64,000 nt of DNA from Chryseobacterium sp. GTDB taxonomy: Bacteria; Bacteroidota; Bacteroidia; Flavobacteriales; Weeksellaceae. The stretch covers positions 124,001-188,000 of the forward strand of contig JAITMC010000040.1 of the NCBI GenBank assembly GCA_031277615.1, written 5' to 3'. Under the pieces are notes generated by a model that saw nothing but the letters and a program-made list of their open reading frames with translations, was not told the origin of the DNA and made no database searches. Of the stretch, positions 16,062 to 24,563 are shown piece by piece (position 1 is the stretch's first letter; each line of letters starts with the position of its first letter). A program made the translations under genes and the position numbers.

Positions 16062-18737
16062 CTATTTCACAACAAGCTTGCTGTTATACACGCCTTTTGC
16101 AGAATTGATACTGATGATATACACTCCTTTCGGAACGTTTACATTGAATTCTTTAGTCGTGTTATTTTCACTCTGGTACGCTGATGAATGAACCAGTCTT
16201 CCGCTTGCATCAAACATCGTTACCTTCATTTCTCCTTTTATGTTTTGGGATTTGATGAAGAAATTACCGTCGGTTGGGTTCGGATAGATTTTAATATCAT
16301 CTTCAAGTGCAGAAGAGACTTCTTTCGTTCCTAACGTCTGAGTCTGGCGGGTACATACCTGAAGGCTCCATCCATTGATATTACCGATATCTCCCGTTCC
16401 ATTATCTGATGCAAATAATTTCCATTCTCCCTGTGCCGGATGTCCTACAAAAATACCCAAAGATTCATTGGATTTTACTTCTCCCTGAATTGGAGTACTG
16501 CATGTCGCAGCTGCACCTGTATCACTGAAAGTAGCAACAATATTATCCTGAGATCCGCATGATCTGTTCCAGATCAAAGCTGAGGTTCCCATAGGGCCTT
16601 CAATTCCCACGGACAGATCTTTTACATAGGTATGGGTGATAGAAGGAGTTACTTTAATTTTAGTAATGACTCCCGGATTGTTAACGGTCATAGGAGCAAA
16701 AACTACAGGAGAGGCAATTGCCGCCTGTCCGCCCGGACCGTCTGTAATGGCTACTGCTGATCCCCCATAGGTATAGGTTGTACAGCTTTCTCCTGCTACC
16801 GTATAATCAATAACAAAACTCGGGCTTACCGCATAGTAGATATTTCCTGCCGCCTCTACCATGATATAAGCATTGGTAGAAGTAGATCCTGCCGGAATCG
16901 TAATCTGCTCACTTCCATCGTTAGGAGTATTGGCAGCAATCGTTGTAAAAGTCTGTCCTCCGTCAGTAGACAGCTTGATATTTACATTGGCCGTACTCAC
17001 AGGTGCCTGTGTGGTATTGGCAACATCCCAGGTTACGTTCACTGTTGAACCTGACGTGGCAGCCTGCCCGAATGCAGGAGCAGTCACTTTAAACGGTCCT
17101 GAATTAGCATTTACCGTTACCATCATAGCATCCTTATTGGTTTGAGGAGCTGTAACGCTATTATTTCTTACAGAAAGTGCAAAGTTAAGGCTTCTTCCCA
17201 CCCCTGAAACGGTTTCCCATTTTGTCGTCAGGACACCGGCTAAAACTTTATTGAAATCAGGGAAATACCTCACAGGAGTATTCACCGGACTGAAAGATCT
17301 GAAGGTAGGACCGGTAGGCTTATTCAGATAAGGAATTGAATTGTTTCCGGTCTGGGAAGATCCTGAGTCCATCTGTTCCCAGGTGTAGGTATAAGAAGCG
17401 GTATTGGCATCCGCAGAAGTTCCTTTAAGTACAAAAGCCGTAGATTTTGGAATAATATAATCCGCTCCGGCATCTACGGAAGGGGCAGGATCTGTAAAAG
17501 GAGTAGTAACCCCACATGAAACACTGTTTATTCTGTTTTTAATTTCCTGTAAGCTGAATCCATGGAAATAATCATTGGAGTTAAACTGTACATCATAGTT
17601 GGTTGTAATTCCTGTATATGCCATAATCGTAGAACCACTACCCGGCTCTACCAGAGAGGCCATATCAGCAGATGCAGTACTGTAGCTAAAGGTATGATTG
17701 GCCCCTAACTGATGTCCCATTTCGTGGGCCACATAATCGATATCAAAATTATCTCCTTCCGGAAAATTACTGGCCGTCCATCCCATCGCTTTGGAACTGT
17801 CATCACAAAGATCGCCGGGAGCAAATCCGTTTCCGTCTTCTTTGTCAAAAATATGTCCCATATCATAGTTGGCCGCACCAATAGCATTGGTAATCGCCGT
17901 CTGTCCCTGTGAATTCTGCTGGCCTGATGCTCCGTACGGATCCGTAGCCGGATTTACATAGATTACGGCATCATTATTCGCAACCAGATTGAAGTGAAGA
18001 GACAGATCTTTCTCAAAAACACTGTTTAAACGGGTCAGAGAAGCATTCATTGCTGCCAGAACCACTGCTTTTTTCTCTCCTTCTGTAGCAGTAGCCGGAG
18101 TTCCTGCTTCCGTCAGGTGATACTGTGCATATTCTCCTGTACAGGTAATTGCCAATCTGAAATTGTTAAAACCCGCTGTTTTTCTGTTTACGGCTTCACC
18201 GTTTCTTTCAAAATGGTCTCTCCCGGGTTTATCAGGTGTGGTACATTCAAAAGGATCTTTATCCTGCGATTTTCTCGCTTTTGAATCAAAAACCGCATAC
18301 ACTTTACGGTCGCTTGTATAAGGTTCAATAAATTCAGAGATTCCGGATCTTGTGATCATGGATGAAAAACCTACCGGAGAAAGGCTGAACCTTAGATAAA
18401 CAGAAGGATCATCCATCCCAATCCCAACATAAGACCGGATATCCGGATATTTGGCCTGAAGAGCAGGATCCATATTGGAAGACTCCCAAACCTGAAATTT
18501 TTCAAATCCACCGTTCACAGAAGGAATGGTGATGATAACTCCCTTACCCCCTGAAAAACGTCCCGGAGCTTCTTTTAATGAAGATCTAAGCTGATTGGTA
18601 TCTAATGAATAAAGGGCTGAATATTCAAGTTTTTCCTGAGATTTTTTAACGGTCTGCCCTCTGACCCCTGTTTTTGTCCATTGCGAATAGCCCAGAAAAG
18701 GAACCATTAACATGGAAATAAAGAAATAATGCTTCAT
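16062..18737 (-). CDS. Reprolysin-like zinc metalloprotease with P-domain and T9SS type A tail (paralogue)
   Basis: 891-residue tandem paralogue of the protease at 13126-15804, with the same architecture: signal peptide (MKHYFFISMLMVPFLGYSQ), pro-region, catalytic domain with HEMGHQLGANH (338-348) and Met-turn TIMAYTGI, Ig-like repeats, P-like domain (GEWKLFASDN) and T9SS type A tail. The catalytic domain differs from its sister around the active site: GDLCDDSSKAMGWTASNFPE versus GVICGNRKAAGYTSCNFPE. Substrate preferences may therefore differ. The 3' end is nearly identical to that of the sister gene. It is probably transcribed separately, since each copy has its own terminator. Confidence 0.9.
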   Translation of the reverse strand: MKHYFFISMLMVPFLGYSQWTKTGVRGQTVKKSQEKLEYSALYSLDTNQLRSSLKEAPGRFSGGKGVIITIPSVNGGFEKFQVWESSNMDPALQAKYPDIRSYVGIGMDDPSVYLRFSLSPVGFSSMITRSGISEFIEPYTSDRKVYAVFDSKARKSQDKDPFECTTPDKPGRDHFERNGEAVNRKTAGFNNFRLAITCTGEYAQYHLTEAGTPATATEGEKKAVVLAAMNASLTRLNSVFEKDLSLHFNLVANNDAVIYVNPATDPYGASGQQNSQGQTAITNAIGAANYDMGHIFDKEDGNGFAPGDLCDDSSKAMGWTASNFPEGDNFDIDYVAHEMGHQLGANHTFSYSTASADMASLVEPGSGSTIMAYTGITTNYDVQFNSNDYFHGFSLQEIKNRINSVSCGVTTPFTDPAPSVDAGADYIIPKSTAFVLKGTSADANTASYTYTWEQMDSGSSQTGNNSIPYLNKPTGPTFRSFSPVNTPVRYFPDFNKVLAGVLTTKWETVSGVGRSLNFALSVRNNSVTAPQTNKDAMMVTVNANSGPFKVTAPAFGQAATSGSTVNVTWDVANTTQAPVSTANVNIKLSTDGGQTFTTIAANTPNDGSEQITIPAGSTSTNAYIMVEAAGNIYYAVSPSFVIDYTVAGESCTTYTYGGSAVAITDGPGGQAAIASPVVFAPMTVNNPGVITKIKVTPSITHTYVKDLSVGIEGPMGTSALIWNRSCGSQDNIVATFSDTGAAATCSTPIQGEVKSNESLGIFVGHPAQGEWKLFASDNGTGDIGNINGWSLQVCTRQTQTLGTKEVSSALEDDIKIYPNPTDGNFFIKSQNIKGEMKVTMFDASGRLVHSSAYQSENNTTKEFNVNVPKGVYIISINSAKGVYNSKLVVK

Positions 18738-18901
18738 AGTGTGTTATTTTACGATCACAATTTAATAAATTTTAACGAAAAAAAATCATCATAAAGTGAA
18801 ATTTAATATACAAAATTTCTATTAATTCTGAAAATGAACTGTATAAAATTTAACCTAAAGATCTGTACGCTTACATCGATTCAGAGATTTGACCGAATAT
18901 A

Positions 18902-18934
18902 TTTGCAACTGATTTTGAAAAATTTTTATCTTTG
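18902..18934 (+). promoter_or_regulatory. Promoter of the MerR-family gene
   Basis: TTTG (18902-18905), a 21-base spacer and TATCTTTG (18927-18934) match the Bacteroidota consensus closely. The element ends 19 bases before the ATG at 18954. Confidence 0.7.
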
Positions 18935-18953
18935 ACCCTTAGGATTCATAAAA

Positions 18954-19295
18954 ATGAAAATAAATCTACCTGATAAGCTGTATTATTCTATTGGAGAAGT
19001 GGCCAAAGCATTCGACGTAAACACTTCATTAATACGCTATTGGGAGCAGGAATTCCCCATCATCAAACCTAAAAAGAATAAAAAGGGAAACCGTTACTTC
19101 ACTCCGGAAGACATAAAAAATCTTCAGATGATCTACCACCTGGTGAAAGAAAAAGGCTATACTCTGGACGGAGCGCGGGTTGCGTTAACCACCAATAGCA
19201 AAATATCCGAAACTGTTACTCTAATAGACCGCCTGGAATTTGTAAGAGCTGAACTTCTTAAGCTGAAAGATTCGCTGGCTGATACTCCTGAATAA
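18954..19295 (+). CDS. MerR-family transcriptional regulator (short)
   Basis: 113-residue DNA-binding protein. Residues 9-40 (YYSIGEVAKAFDVNTSLIRY) form the MerR-type winged helix-turn-helix. The wing is KKGNRYFTPEDIKNLQ and a dimerisation helix follows (about 85-110). There is no effector domain and no metal-binding Cys, so it is a single-domain regulator of the type common in Bacteroidota, often near envelope genes. Its targets cannot be read from the sequence. The next gene (helix-hairpin-helix protein) starts 171 bases downstream, and co-transcription is possible. Confidence 0.85.
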   Translation: MKINLPDKLYYSIGEVAKAFDVNTSLIRYWEQEFPIIKPKKNKKGNRYFTPEDIKNLQMIYHLVKEKGYTLDGARVALTTNSKISETVTLIDRLEFVRAELLKLKDSLADTPE

Positions 19296-19466
19296 ACACG
19301 ATTCACAGATTTTAACGGTAAACCATAAAATGCTGATGTTAAACCATTTCAGCATGTTACCGGTTTATATTTAAATTTTCAAGCAGTCAAAATGATCTGC
19401 ATTATAAAATAATTCAATTGATCCTCCTCCATTGTCCCGATTTGTTTTAATTAATAAATTTAAGGG

Positions 19467-20747
19467 ATGATGAGAAAAACCTACTACCGAAAACTGGCAT
19501 TCCTGGGAATGCTGCTGATTGTCCTGATGGCCTTTCAGAATTATATGAGCAGAGAAAAACCGGATTTCCCTGAGGTCAGGTTCATCTCAGAAACTGCCGT
19601 TCCTGCCGGATTATCAGAGTTTGATCCCAACACTTTAGACGGCGAACAATGGAAAAAGCTGGGATTTTCAGAAAAGCAGGCCGCTACGATACTGAATTAC
19701 AAAAAGATGATTGGTGGAACTTTTACCTCTAAAGAACAGTTTAAAAAATGTTATGCCGTTTCTCCTGAAAAGTTTGCCCTACTGGAGCCCTATCTCCTAC
19801 TTTCCGAAACCGGAGAAAACAGATCAAAGGACTTCAAAAGCTTTGAGAAGAATACAATCAGGGTTTCCGGAAAATTTAATCCCGACAGACTTTCAGCTGA
19901 AGATTGGGAGCGTATGGGCTTCAGTGAAAAACAGGCTCTGGCTATTCTCAAATACAGAAAGTATCTGGGAGGAAGCTTTATCAGCAAGGAAAAATTCAAA
20001 GAATGTTTTATCATATCCGATGAGGTTTACCGTCAGCTTGACCCTCATTTGCTTCTTCCGTCGAAAGCACCGGATCATTTTGGGAATTCCGACAGCAATG
20101 ATGGAGTACAATCAAATATTTCATACCGTCCTTTCGATCCTAATACATTAAACCTCGACGGATGGAAAGCTCTTGGGTTCTCAGAAAAACAGGCAGCTAC
20201 CATTGTGAATTACCGCGACAGAAATCTACATGGAAGCTTCAAAAGCTTCGAAGATATTCAGAAATGCTTTGTTATTTCACCTGAGAAATTCCGTGAATTA
20301 AAACCCTATATCAGACTGAATCCTGCAACAGCTCAAAAGGATGAAAAGCAGCAGGAAAAGACAGATTTCTCGAAAACAGACCTGAATATCATTACCTATA
20401 AACAGCTCCTTGAATTCGGTCTGGATGAAAAAAGCGCAGGATACATCATCGGTTTCAGGAAAAAACTGGGCGGCTTCGTGAATAAAGAACAGATTCTTGA
20501 AACCTATAATATCGATAAAGAAGCTGTTCAGAAACTGGTTTCAATCTGCCCCTTAGATGCTTCGGGCGTTCCCAGATATGCCTTAACGGACGCTCCTGAA
20601 GAATGGCTGAAGAATCATCCTTATTTCAAATATTCAGCTGATAAAATCCTGTTTTACCGCATCAGCAACTCAGATGATAAAAAGATCTGGAAACTGCTGA
20701 AGCTTAAGCCGGAATATGAGGCGAGAATGAAACTGTATCTTAAATAA
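19467..20747 (+). CDS. Membrane-anchored helix-hairpin-helix repeat protein
   Basis: 426-residue protein with one N-terminal membrane anchor (about residues 10-25) and four copies of a helix-hairpin-helix unit of about 60 residues, at roughly 52-112, 138-196, 221-282 and 300-360. Each of the first three reads F-[DN]-P-[ND]-x-L...W-x-x-[LM]-GFSEKQA...I-x-[NK]-Y...G-[TS]-F...L-x-P-[YH]. The fourth is degenerate (LDEKSAGYIIGFRKKLGGF). The units resemble ComEA-type HhH domains, which bind DNA without sequence specificity in competence systems. DNA binding on the outer face of the inner membrane is thus possible but unproven. No other competence gene is adjacent. Confidence 0.75.
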   Translation: MMRKTYYRKLAFLGMLLIVLMAFQNYMSREKPDFPEVRFISETAVPAGLSEFDPNTLDGEQWKKLGFSEKQAATILNYKKMIGGTFTSKEQFKKCYAVSPEKFALLEPYLLLSETGENRSKDFKSFEKNTIRVSGKFNPDRLSAEDWERMGFSEKQALAILKYRKYLGGSFISKEKFKECFIISDEVYRQLDPHLLLPSKAPDHFGNSDSNDGVQSNISYRPFDPNTLNLDGWKALGFSEKQAATIVNYRDRNLHGSFKSFEDIQKCFVISPEKFRELKPYIRLNPATAQKDEKQQEKTDFSKTDLNIITYKQLLEFGLDEKSAGYIIGFRKKLGGFVNKEQILETYNIDKEAVQKLVSICPLDASGVPRYALTDAPEEWLKNHPYFKYSADKILFYRISNSDDKKIWKLLKLKPEYEARMKLYLK

Positions 20748-20854
20748 CACTGTCATAAAATTATGAATTCAATAAAAACTCACAATCTATTTAGATAACT
20801 AGGGATTAAAATAAAGTTCCATCATCCCTTCAATACTTAATTAAAATAATACCT

Positions 20855-21307
20855 ATGAAAAAAAGAATTATTTCCTTATTTTCCTTATCAATAGGATTTT
20901 TAGGATACTCTCAAACCGAGGTTTACTTCAAATATGATGAAGCCGGTAACCAACGGTATCGGGGACCCGAGACGAATGCCAGACAGGCTCCTGCTGAATC
21001 TAAAATTACTTCATTAACCACACCACAGGCAATGGATGAAAAAACATTCTGGAAACAGATACGCCTGTACCCGGTTCCGGTTAATGATTTCTTAACCATT
21101 GACTGGACAGAAGAAGTCGACGGGCTGGTAGAATCGGTTTCTTTGTACCAGCACAGTACCGTACACTGGAAATTCCAGCAGCAGATCATACCTGATCTTA
21201 ACAGACAGCTTAAGATTAATATGACAGGCTATGACTGGGGAGTGTATGTTCTGCGCTTCACTTTAAAAGACGGAAGGGTTTTCAGTAAAAACATAACCAA
21301 AAGATAG
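20855..21307 (+). CDS. Small secreted protein with T9SS-like tail, upstream partner of the Rhs gene
   Basis: 150-residue exported protein with signal peptide MKKRIISLFSLSIGFLGYSQ. After it comes YFKYDEAGNQRYRG, which copies the Y-D-x-x-G-N-R-x signature of Rhs repeats. The C-terminal 90 residues (IRLYPVPVNDFLTIDW to FSKNITKR) look like a divergent T9SS type A sorting domain. Its stop codon is four bases before the start of the large Rhs gene, so the two are very likely one transcription unit. A role as an export, anchoring or folding partner of the Rhs protein is my inference; no homologue of known function is recognised. Confidence 0.6.
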   Translation: MKKRIISLFSLSIGFLGYSQTEVYFKYDEAGNQRYRGPETNARQAPAESKITSLTTPQAMDEKTFWKQIRLYPVPVNDFLTIDWTEEVDGLVESVSLYQHSTVHWKFQQQIIPDLNRQLKINMTGYDWGVYVLRFTLKDGRVFSKNITKR

Positions 21308-21311
21308 TACC

Positions 21312-21566
21312 ATGATGAGATTCAACTACAAACAGATGAAATTATTTTCATCCTTCATACTATTAAGTATATCGTTTTTTGGTTTTTCACAGACCACTCC
21401 TGCGCAGAACTTCCATGATACCAAAGGAAATATTGAAGTAACCAAAGCCGGACAGCTTCAGTATACTTTGCCCATTGACCTTCCTCCCGGAGTTAAAAAT
21501 ACGGCACCGGATGTCAGCCTTATTTATACAAGTGGCGGACAAAACGGGCTTGCTGGCTACGGATGA
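21312..21566 (+). pseudogene. N-terminal fragment of SpvB/Rhs toxin, ended by in-frame TGA
   Basis: 84 codons: a signal peptide (MKLFSSFILLSISFFGFSQ from an alternative Met at 21336) and the beginning of an SpvB/TcB-type domain (YTLPIDLPPGVKNTAPDVSL, GLAGYG). It stops at TGA 21564-21566. The same frame continues without interruption as NISGLTSISRIG. Related proteins have GYGWNISG or GxGW here, so a single TGG-to-TGA change explains the stop. The separated fragment would be exported but has no complete domain. The rest of the gene is the entry at 21642-24563. Confidence 0.8.
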
Positions 21567-21641
21567 AATATTTCGGGCTTAACCTCTATTTCCAGAATAG
21601 GTAAAAATATTGAGAAAGACGGAATCACTAAGGGGGTTCAA

Positions 21642-24563
21642 TTGGATTACTCAGATTATTACAGCTTTGGTGGCCAGCGGCTCATCCTGAAATCGGGAGA
21701 ATATGGCAAAGATGGTGCTGAATATGTGACGGAGAAATATTCCAATATGAAGATTAAATCTGTTGGTGCCATTTCAGGACAACAGTGGCAGGGACCGGAA
21801 TACTGGGAGGTTACCTTCAGTGACGGTGCTCAGGCGTGGTATGGAGCCACCGCTTCAGGAAACAGTTCAGCACGAACCCCTATAGACTATAATATTGTAA
21901 AGTCAAAAGATATTAATGGTAATTATATTACTTACAATTATGTCTCTGACGGTAATGTATCGGTTATCAATAGTATCCAGTGGGGAGGCAATGAATCCCA
22001 GAACACCCAGCATTTTAATAAAATTGAGTTTGTTTTTGGGACAAGGCCCAGATCTGAAACAGCCTACATAAAAGGCATCGGGTTTTCCCAGTCAAAACTG
22101 CTGGAATCCATTATTGTTTCGACAGCAGATAGCCAATATAAGAAATATAATGTTACCTATAAAAAGGACTTGCAAGGGACAACGTACAGGTATCTGGATA
22201 AGATTACTGTTTTAAACAGTAAGAATGAAGCATCAAATCCGGTTATTTTTACTTATGAAAAATCAGGGCAAAGCGATTCTATCCCTTCTACCGTAAGTAC
22301 TTCATTAAGGCCTAACAAGGATAATGATGTTGTAGGAGATTTTGATGGTGACGGTAATCTTGATTTATTAAGGTATCATTCCACAACATCGGCTAGAATA
22401 CCACAGTCCGGACTGTATCTTTACAAGGATTTTTATTCCATTACATACAATACAGAGACCCCGGTATTTATTAACAGTTCTTTACAGGGACTAAAAGATG
22501 CCATTGCGGTGAATTTAAAAAAGAATAACCTTATCCACAACCGTCAGGGGTTTGTCGTACAGAAGAAAATTCCAATACCTTCCAGCTCTAAATCTGATCT
22601 GGAGCTTTCATTTTATAGCATTTCTGAGAATAATCAATTGAACCTTGATACCCAGAAAACCATCCCGGGTATAAGTTGGGACGAAACTTCAGGAACAAGC
22701 CAAAATGGAACAAAAACAACCATCAAAGGATTATCAGGTGTTGATTTCAATGGGGACGGTTTAAGTGAATTGGTTTTAAGGCTTAATGATGAAGTATGCA
22801 GTCCCATACCTGTACACAGTTCTGGCAAGCTTCCTTTTGAGTGTAAAGATTATATGAGGTATTATGTTATTGACCCCGATGGATCTATCCAGAATAACGG
22901 GTGGTTCTACCCTTTAGCTCTTCATCCTGATTTTGACAAGAGAGATAAGGATGCATTCATAGTGTATAGAGGCGGGGACTTTAACGGAGACGGGATATTT
23001 GACCTTCTGAAACTCGACGAAAATAAGAAACCACAACTTATCACTTTCCGGAAAAATAATCAGGGGCAATATGAATCTGCATTATCACCGTTTAACCCTG
23101 CTGGCAGTGAAATTCTGGAAGGTGCATGGGAAATGAGTGTGGCAGGTGATTATAATGGAGATGGCTTAAGTGATATTATGATGCCGGAAACAAGTACCTC
23201 TGGATTTTGGAATAAGTATACTTCAAAAGGAAATGGTTTCAATAAAGAAAGAATAGAGTTCGAGGCACCTATGCAACGAAAAATTTATCAAAATGGACCC
23301 AATGTATCAATTGAAAACCCAAAAACTTTCTTTGCTTACGATCTTAACAATGATGGGAAATCAGAATTATTATCTCTTCAATCACAAAGACGTTATGGTT
23401 TAACCGACCTTCAGGATAACAATAATTCGGCAAGATATAATACGGTCTCTGAAGTACGAACAATGGTTTATTCAACCACAGGTGGTTATGGTACAATGGA
23501 AAGCTCAAATGCACATGGAATTTATCTTGAGGCCGATCGATATATTGTTTACCTTAATGACAGTAATATTGGTGCAGAAATGGCTGTCAATTCCAGAGAC
23601 CTGATGGGTATATCTGTAGATCAATGGACAGGAGCCATGCAAAGAACAGCTGCTTTGGGTTCTGCAATTGGCTGGGGTAGCGATGTTGGTGATGTACAGC
23701 GAACTGTATCACATCAATATTATGATATTGCAAAGGCAGGCCGCATAAAAAGCATATCACAAGGCGGCATTACTACTGATATTACCTATAAACAACTGGA
23801 CAAAAAAATAAACCCGGGTCTGTATGACGGTTCTGCGACGGTTAATTATCCTTATGTCGAAATCAGCCAGTCAACAGGTATATATGTTGTCTCACAATTA
23901 ACTCAGAGTACTACCACACCCAATAAAAATTTAAAGCAGGACTTCAGATACAGGGGACTTACTTCCAATATACTTGGAAGGGGAATGATCGGCTTCAGAA
24001 AATCAGCCCGAAGCTCATGGTATGCCGATGGATTTGAAAATACAAAGATATGGTCAGGGGTGGAAATTGATCCTTTGAATGAAGGCGTTCCGGTGAAAGA
24101 TTGGTCCATCAGAACCAATGATGAAACTAACATATTCCCGGCAGATGTTTCAGAAAATAACACCAAGTTATTAAGTTTTAAATCCACAACCTATCAGATC
24201 GATAAGCTTTTAAACGGTCAGGTGGTAGCCACTGTTGCGGATGCTGATAAGCCTAAAATAGTGACCGCTATAGTTCCGAAAACCACCAAAGGAAAAGATT
24301 TCTTAACAGGTGCCACTGCCGAAAATACAGTTGATTATGGTGAATTTTATCTTCCGGTCAAAAGTACTTCAAAAGTCAATACTTCCTACGCCACAACAAC
24401 TTCTGCCTATGAGTATAATAATAATGCCGCCGGAACAGGTGCCAATTATTATATAGGGCTTCCAAAGTCCAAGACTGAAACAGCTCAGGCTTATGGTGAT
24501 ACCAAATCCGGTAAAGAGGAATATACCTATGAGAATAACCGGTTAAAAACCGTAAAAAAATGA
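21642..24563 (+). CDS. SpvB/TcB-like half of a split Rhs polymorphic toxin
   Basis: 973 codons from a TTG, in the same frame as the fragment at 21312-21566. The reading frame is open from 21567, so this is the body of a broken gene, not an independent one. It holds the SpvB/TcB N-terminal domain with at least five FG-GAP/VCBS calcium-loop repeats: DFDGDGNLDLL, DFNGDGLSELV, DFNGDGIFDLL, DYNGDGLSDIM and DLNNDGKSELL. A TcB-type middle region follows. It ends in VKK at TGA 24561-24563, directly after a run of seven A. In Tc toxins the TcB part, with Rhs repeats of TcC, forms a shell around the toxin. Without the upstream fragment this part lacks a signal peptide. Confidence 0.8.
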   Translation: MDYSDYYSFGGQRLILKSGEYGKDGAEYVTEKYSNMKIKSVGAISGQQWQGPEYWEVTFSDGAQAWYGATASGNSSARTPIDYNIVKSKDINGNYITYNYVSDGNVSVINSIQWGGNESQNTQHFNKIEFVFGTRPRSETAYIKGIGFSQSKLLESIIVSTADSQYKKYNVTYKKDLQGTTYRYLDKITVLNSKNEASNPVIFTYEKSGQSDSIPSTVSTSLRPNKDNDVVGDFDGDGNLDLLRYHSTTSARIPQSGLYLYKDFYSITYNTETPVFINSSLQGLKDAIAVNLKKNNLIHNRQGFVVQKKIPIPSSSKSDLELSFYSISENNQLNLDTQKTIPGISWDETSGTSQNGTKTTIKGLSGVDFNGDGLSELVLRLNDEVCSPIPVHSSGKLPFECKDYMRYYVIDPDGSIQNNGWFYPLALHPDFDKRDKDAFIVYRGGDFNGDGIFDLLKLDENKKPQLITFRKNNQGQYESALSPFNPAGSEILEGAWEMSVAGDYNGDGLSDIMMPETSTSGFWNKYTSKGNGFNKERIEFEAPMQRKIYQNGPNVSIENPKTFFAYDLNNDGKSELLSLQSQRRYGLTDLQDNNNSARYNTVSEVRTMVYSTTGGYGTMESSNAHGIYLEADRYIVYLNDSNIGAEMAVNSRDLMGISVDQWTGAMQRTAALGSAIGWGSDVGDVQRTVSHQYYDIAKAGRIKSISQGGITTDITYKQLDKKINPGLYDGSATVNYPYVEISQSTGIYVVSQLTQSTTTPNKNLKQDFRYRGLTSNILGRGMIGFRKSARSSWYADGFENTKIWSGVEIDPLNEGVPVKDWSIRTNDETNIFPADVSENNTKLLSFKSTTYQIDKLLNGQVVATVADADKPKIVTAIVPKTTKGKDFLTGATAENTVDYGEFYLPVKSTSKVNTSYATTTSAYEYNNNAAGTGANYYIGLPKSKTETAQAYGDTKSGKEEYTYENNRLKTVKK
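24554..24563 (+). other. A7 slippery run with ATGA stop/start overlap
   Basis: The upstream frame reads GTA AAA AAA TGA. A AAA AAA is a heptamer suited to -1 frameshifting, and slipping back one base continues as AAA ATG AAC AAC into the downstream Rhs frame. The same bases also give an ATGA overlap, allowing translational coupling. A one-base deletion or phase variation in the A tract would look the same. No strong downstream stem-loop was seen by eye. Confidence 0.6.
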
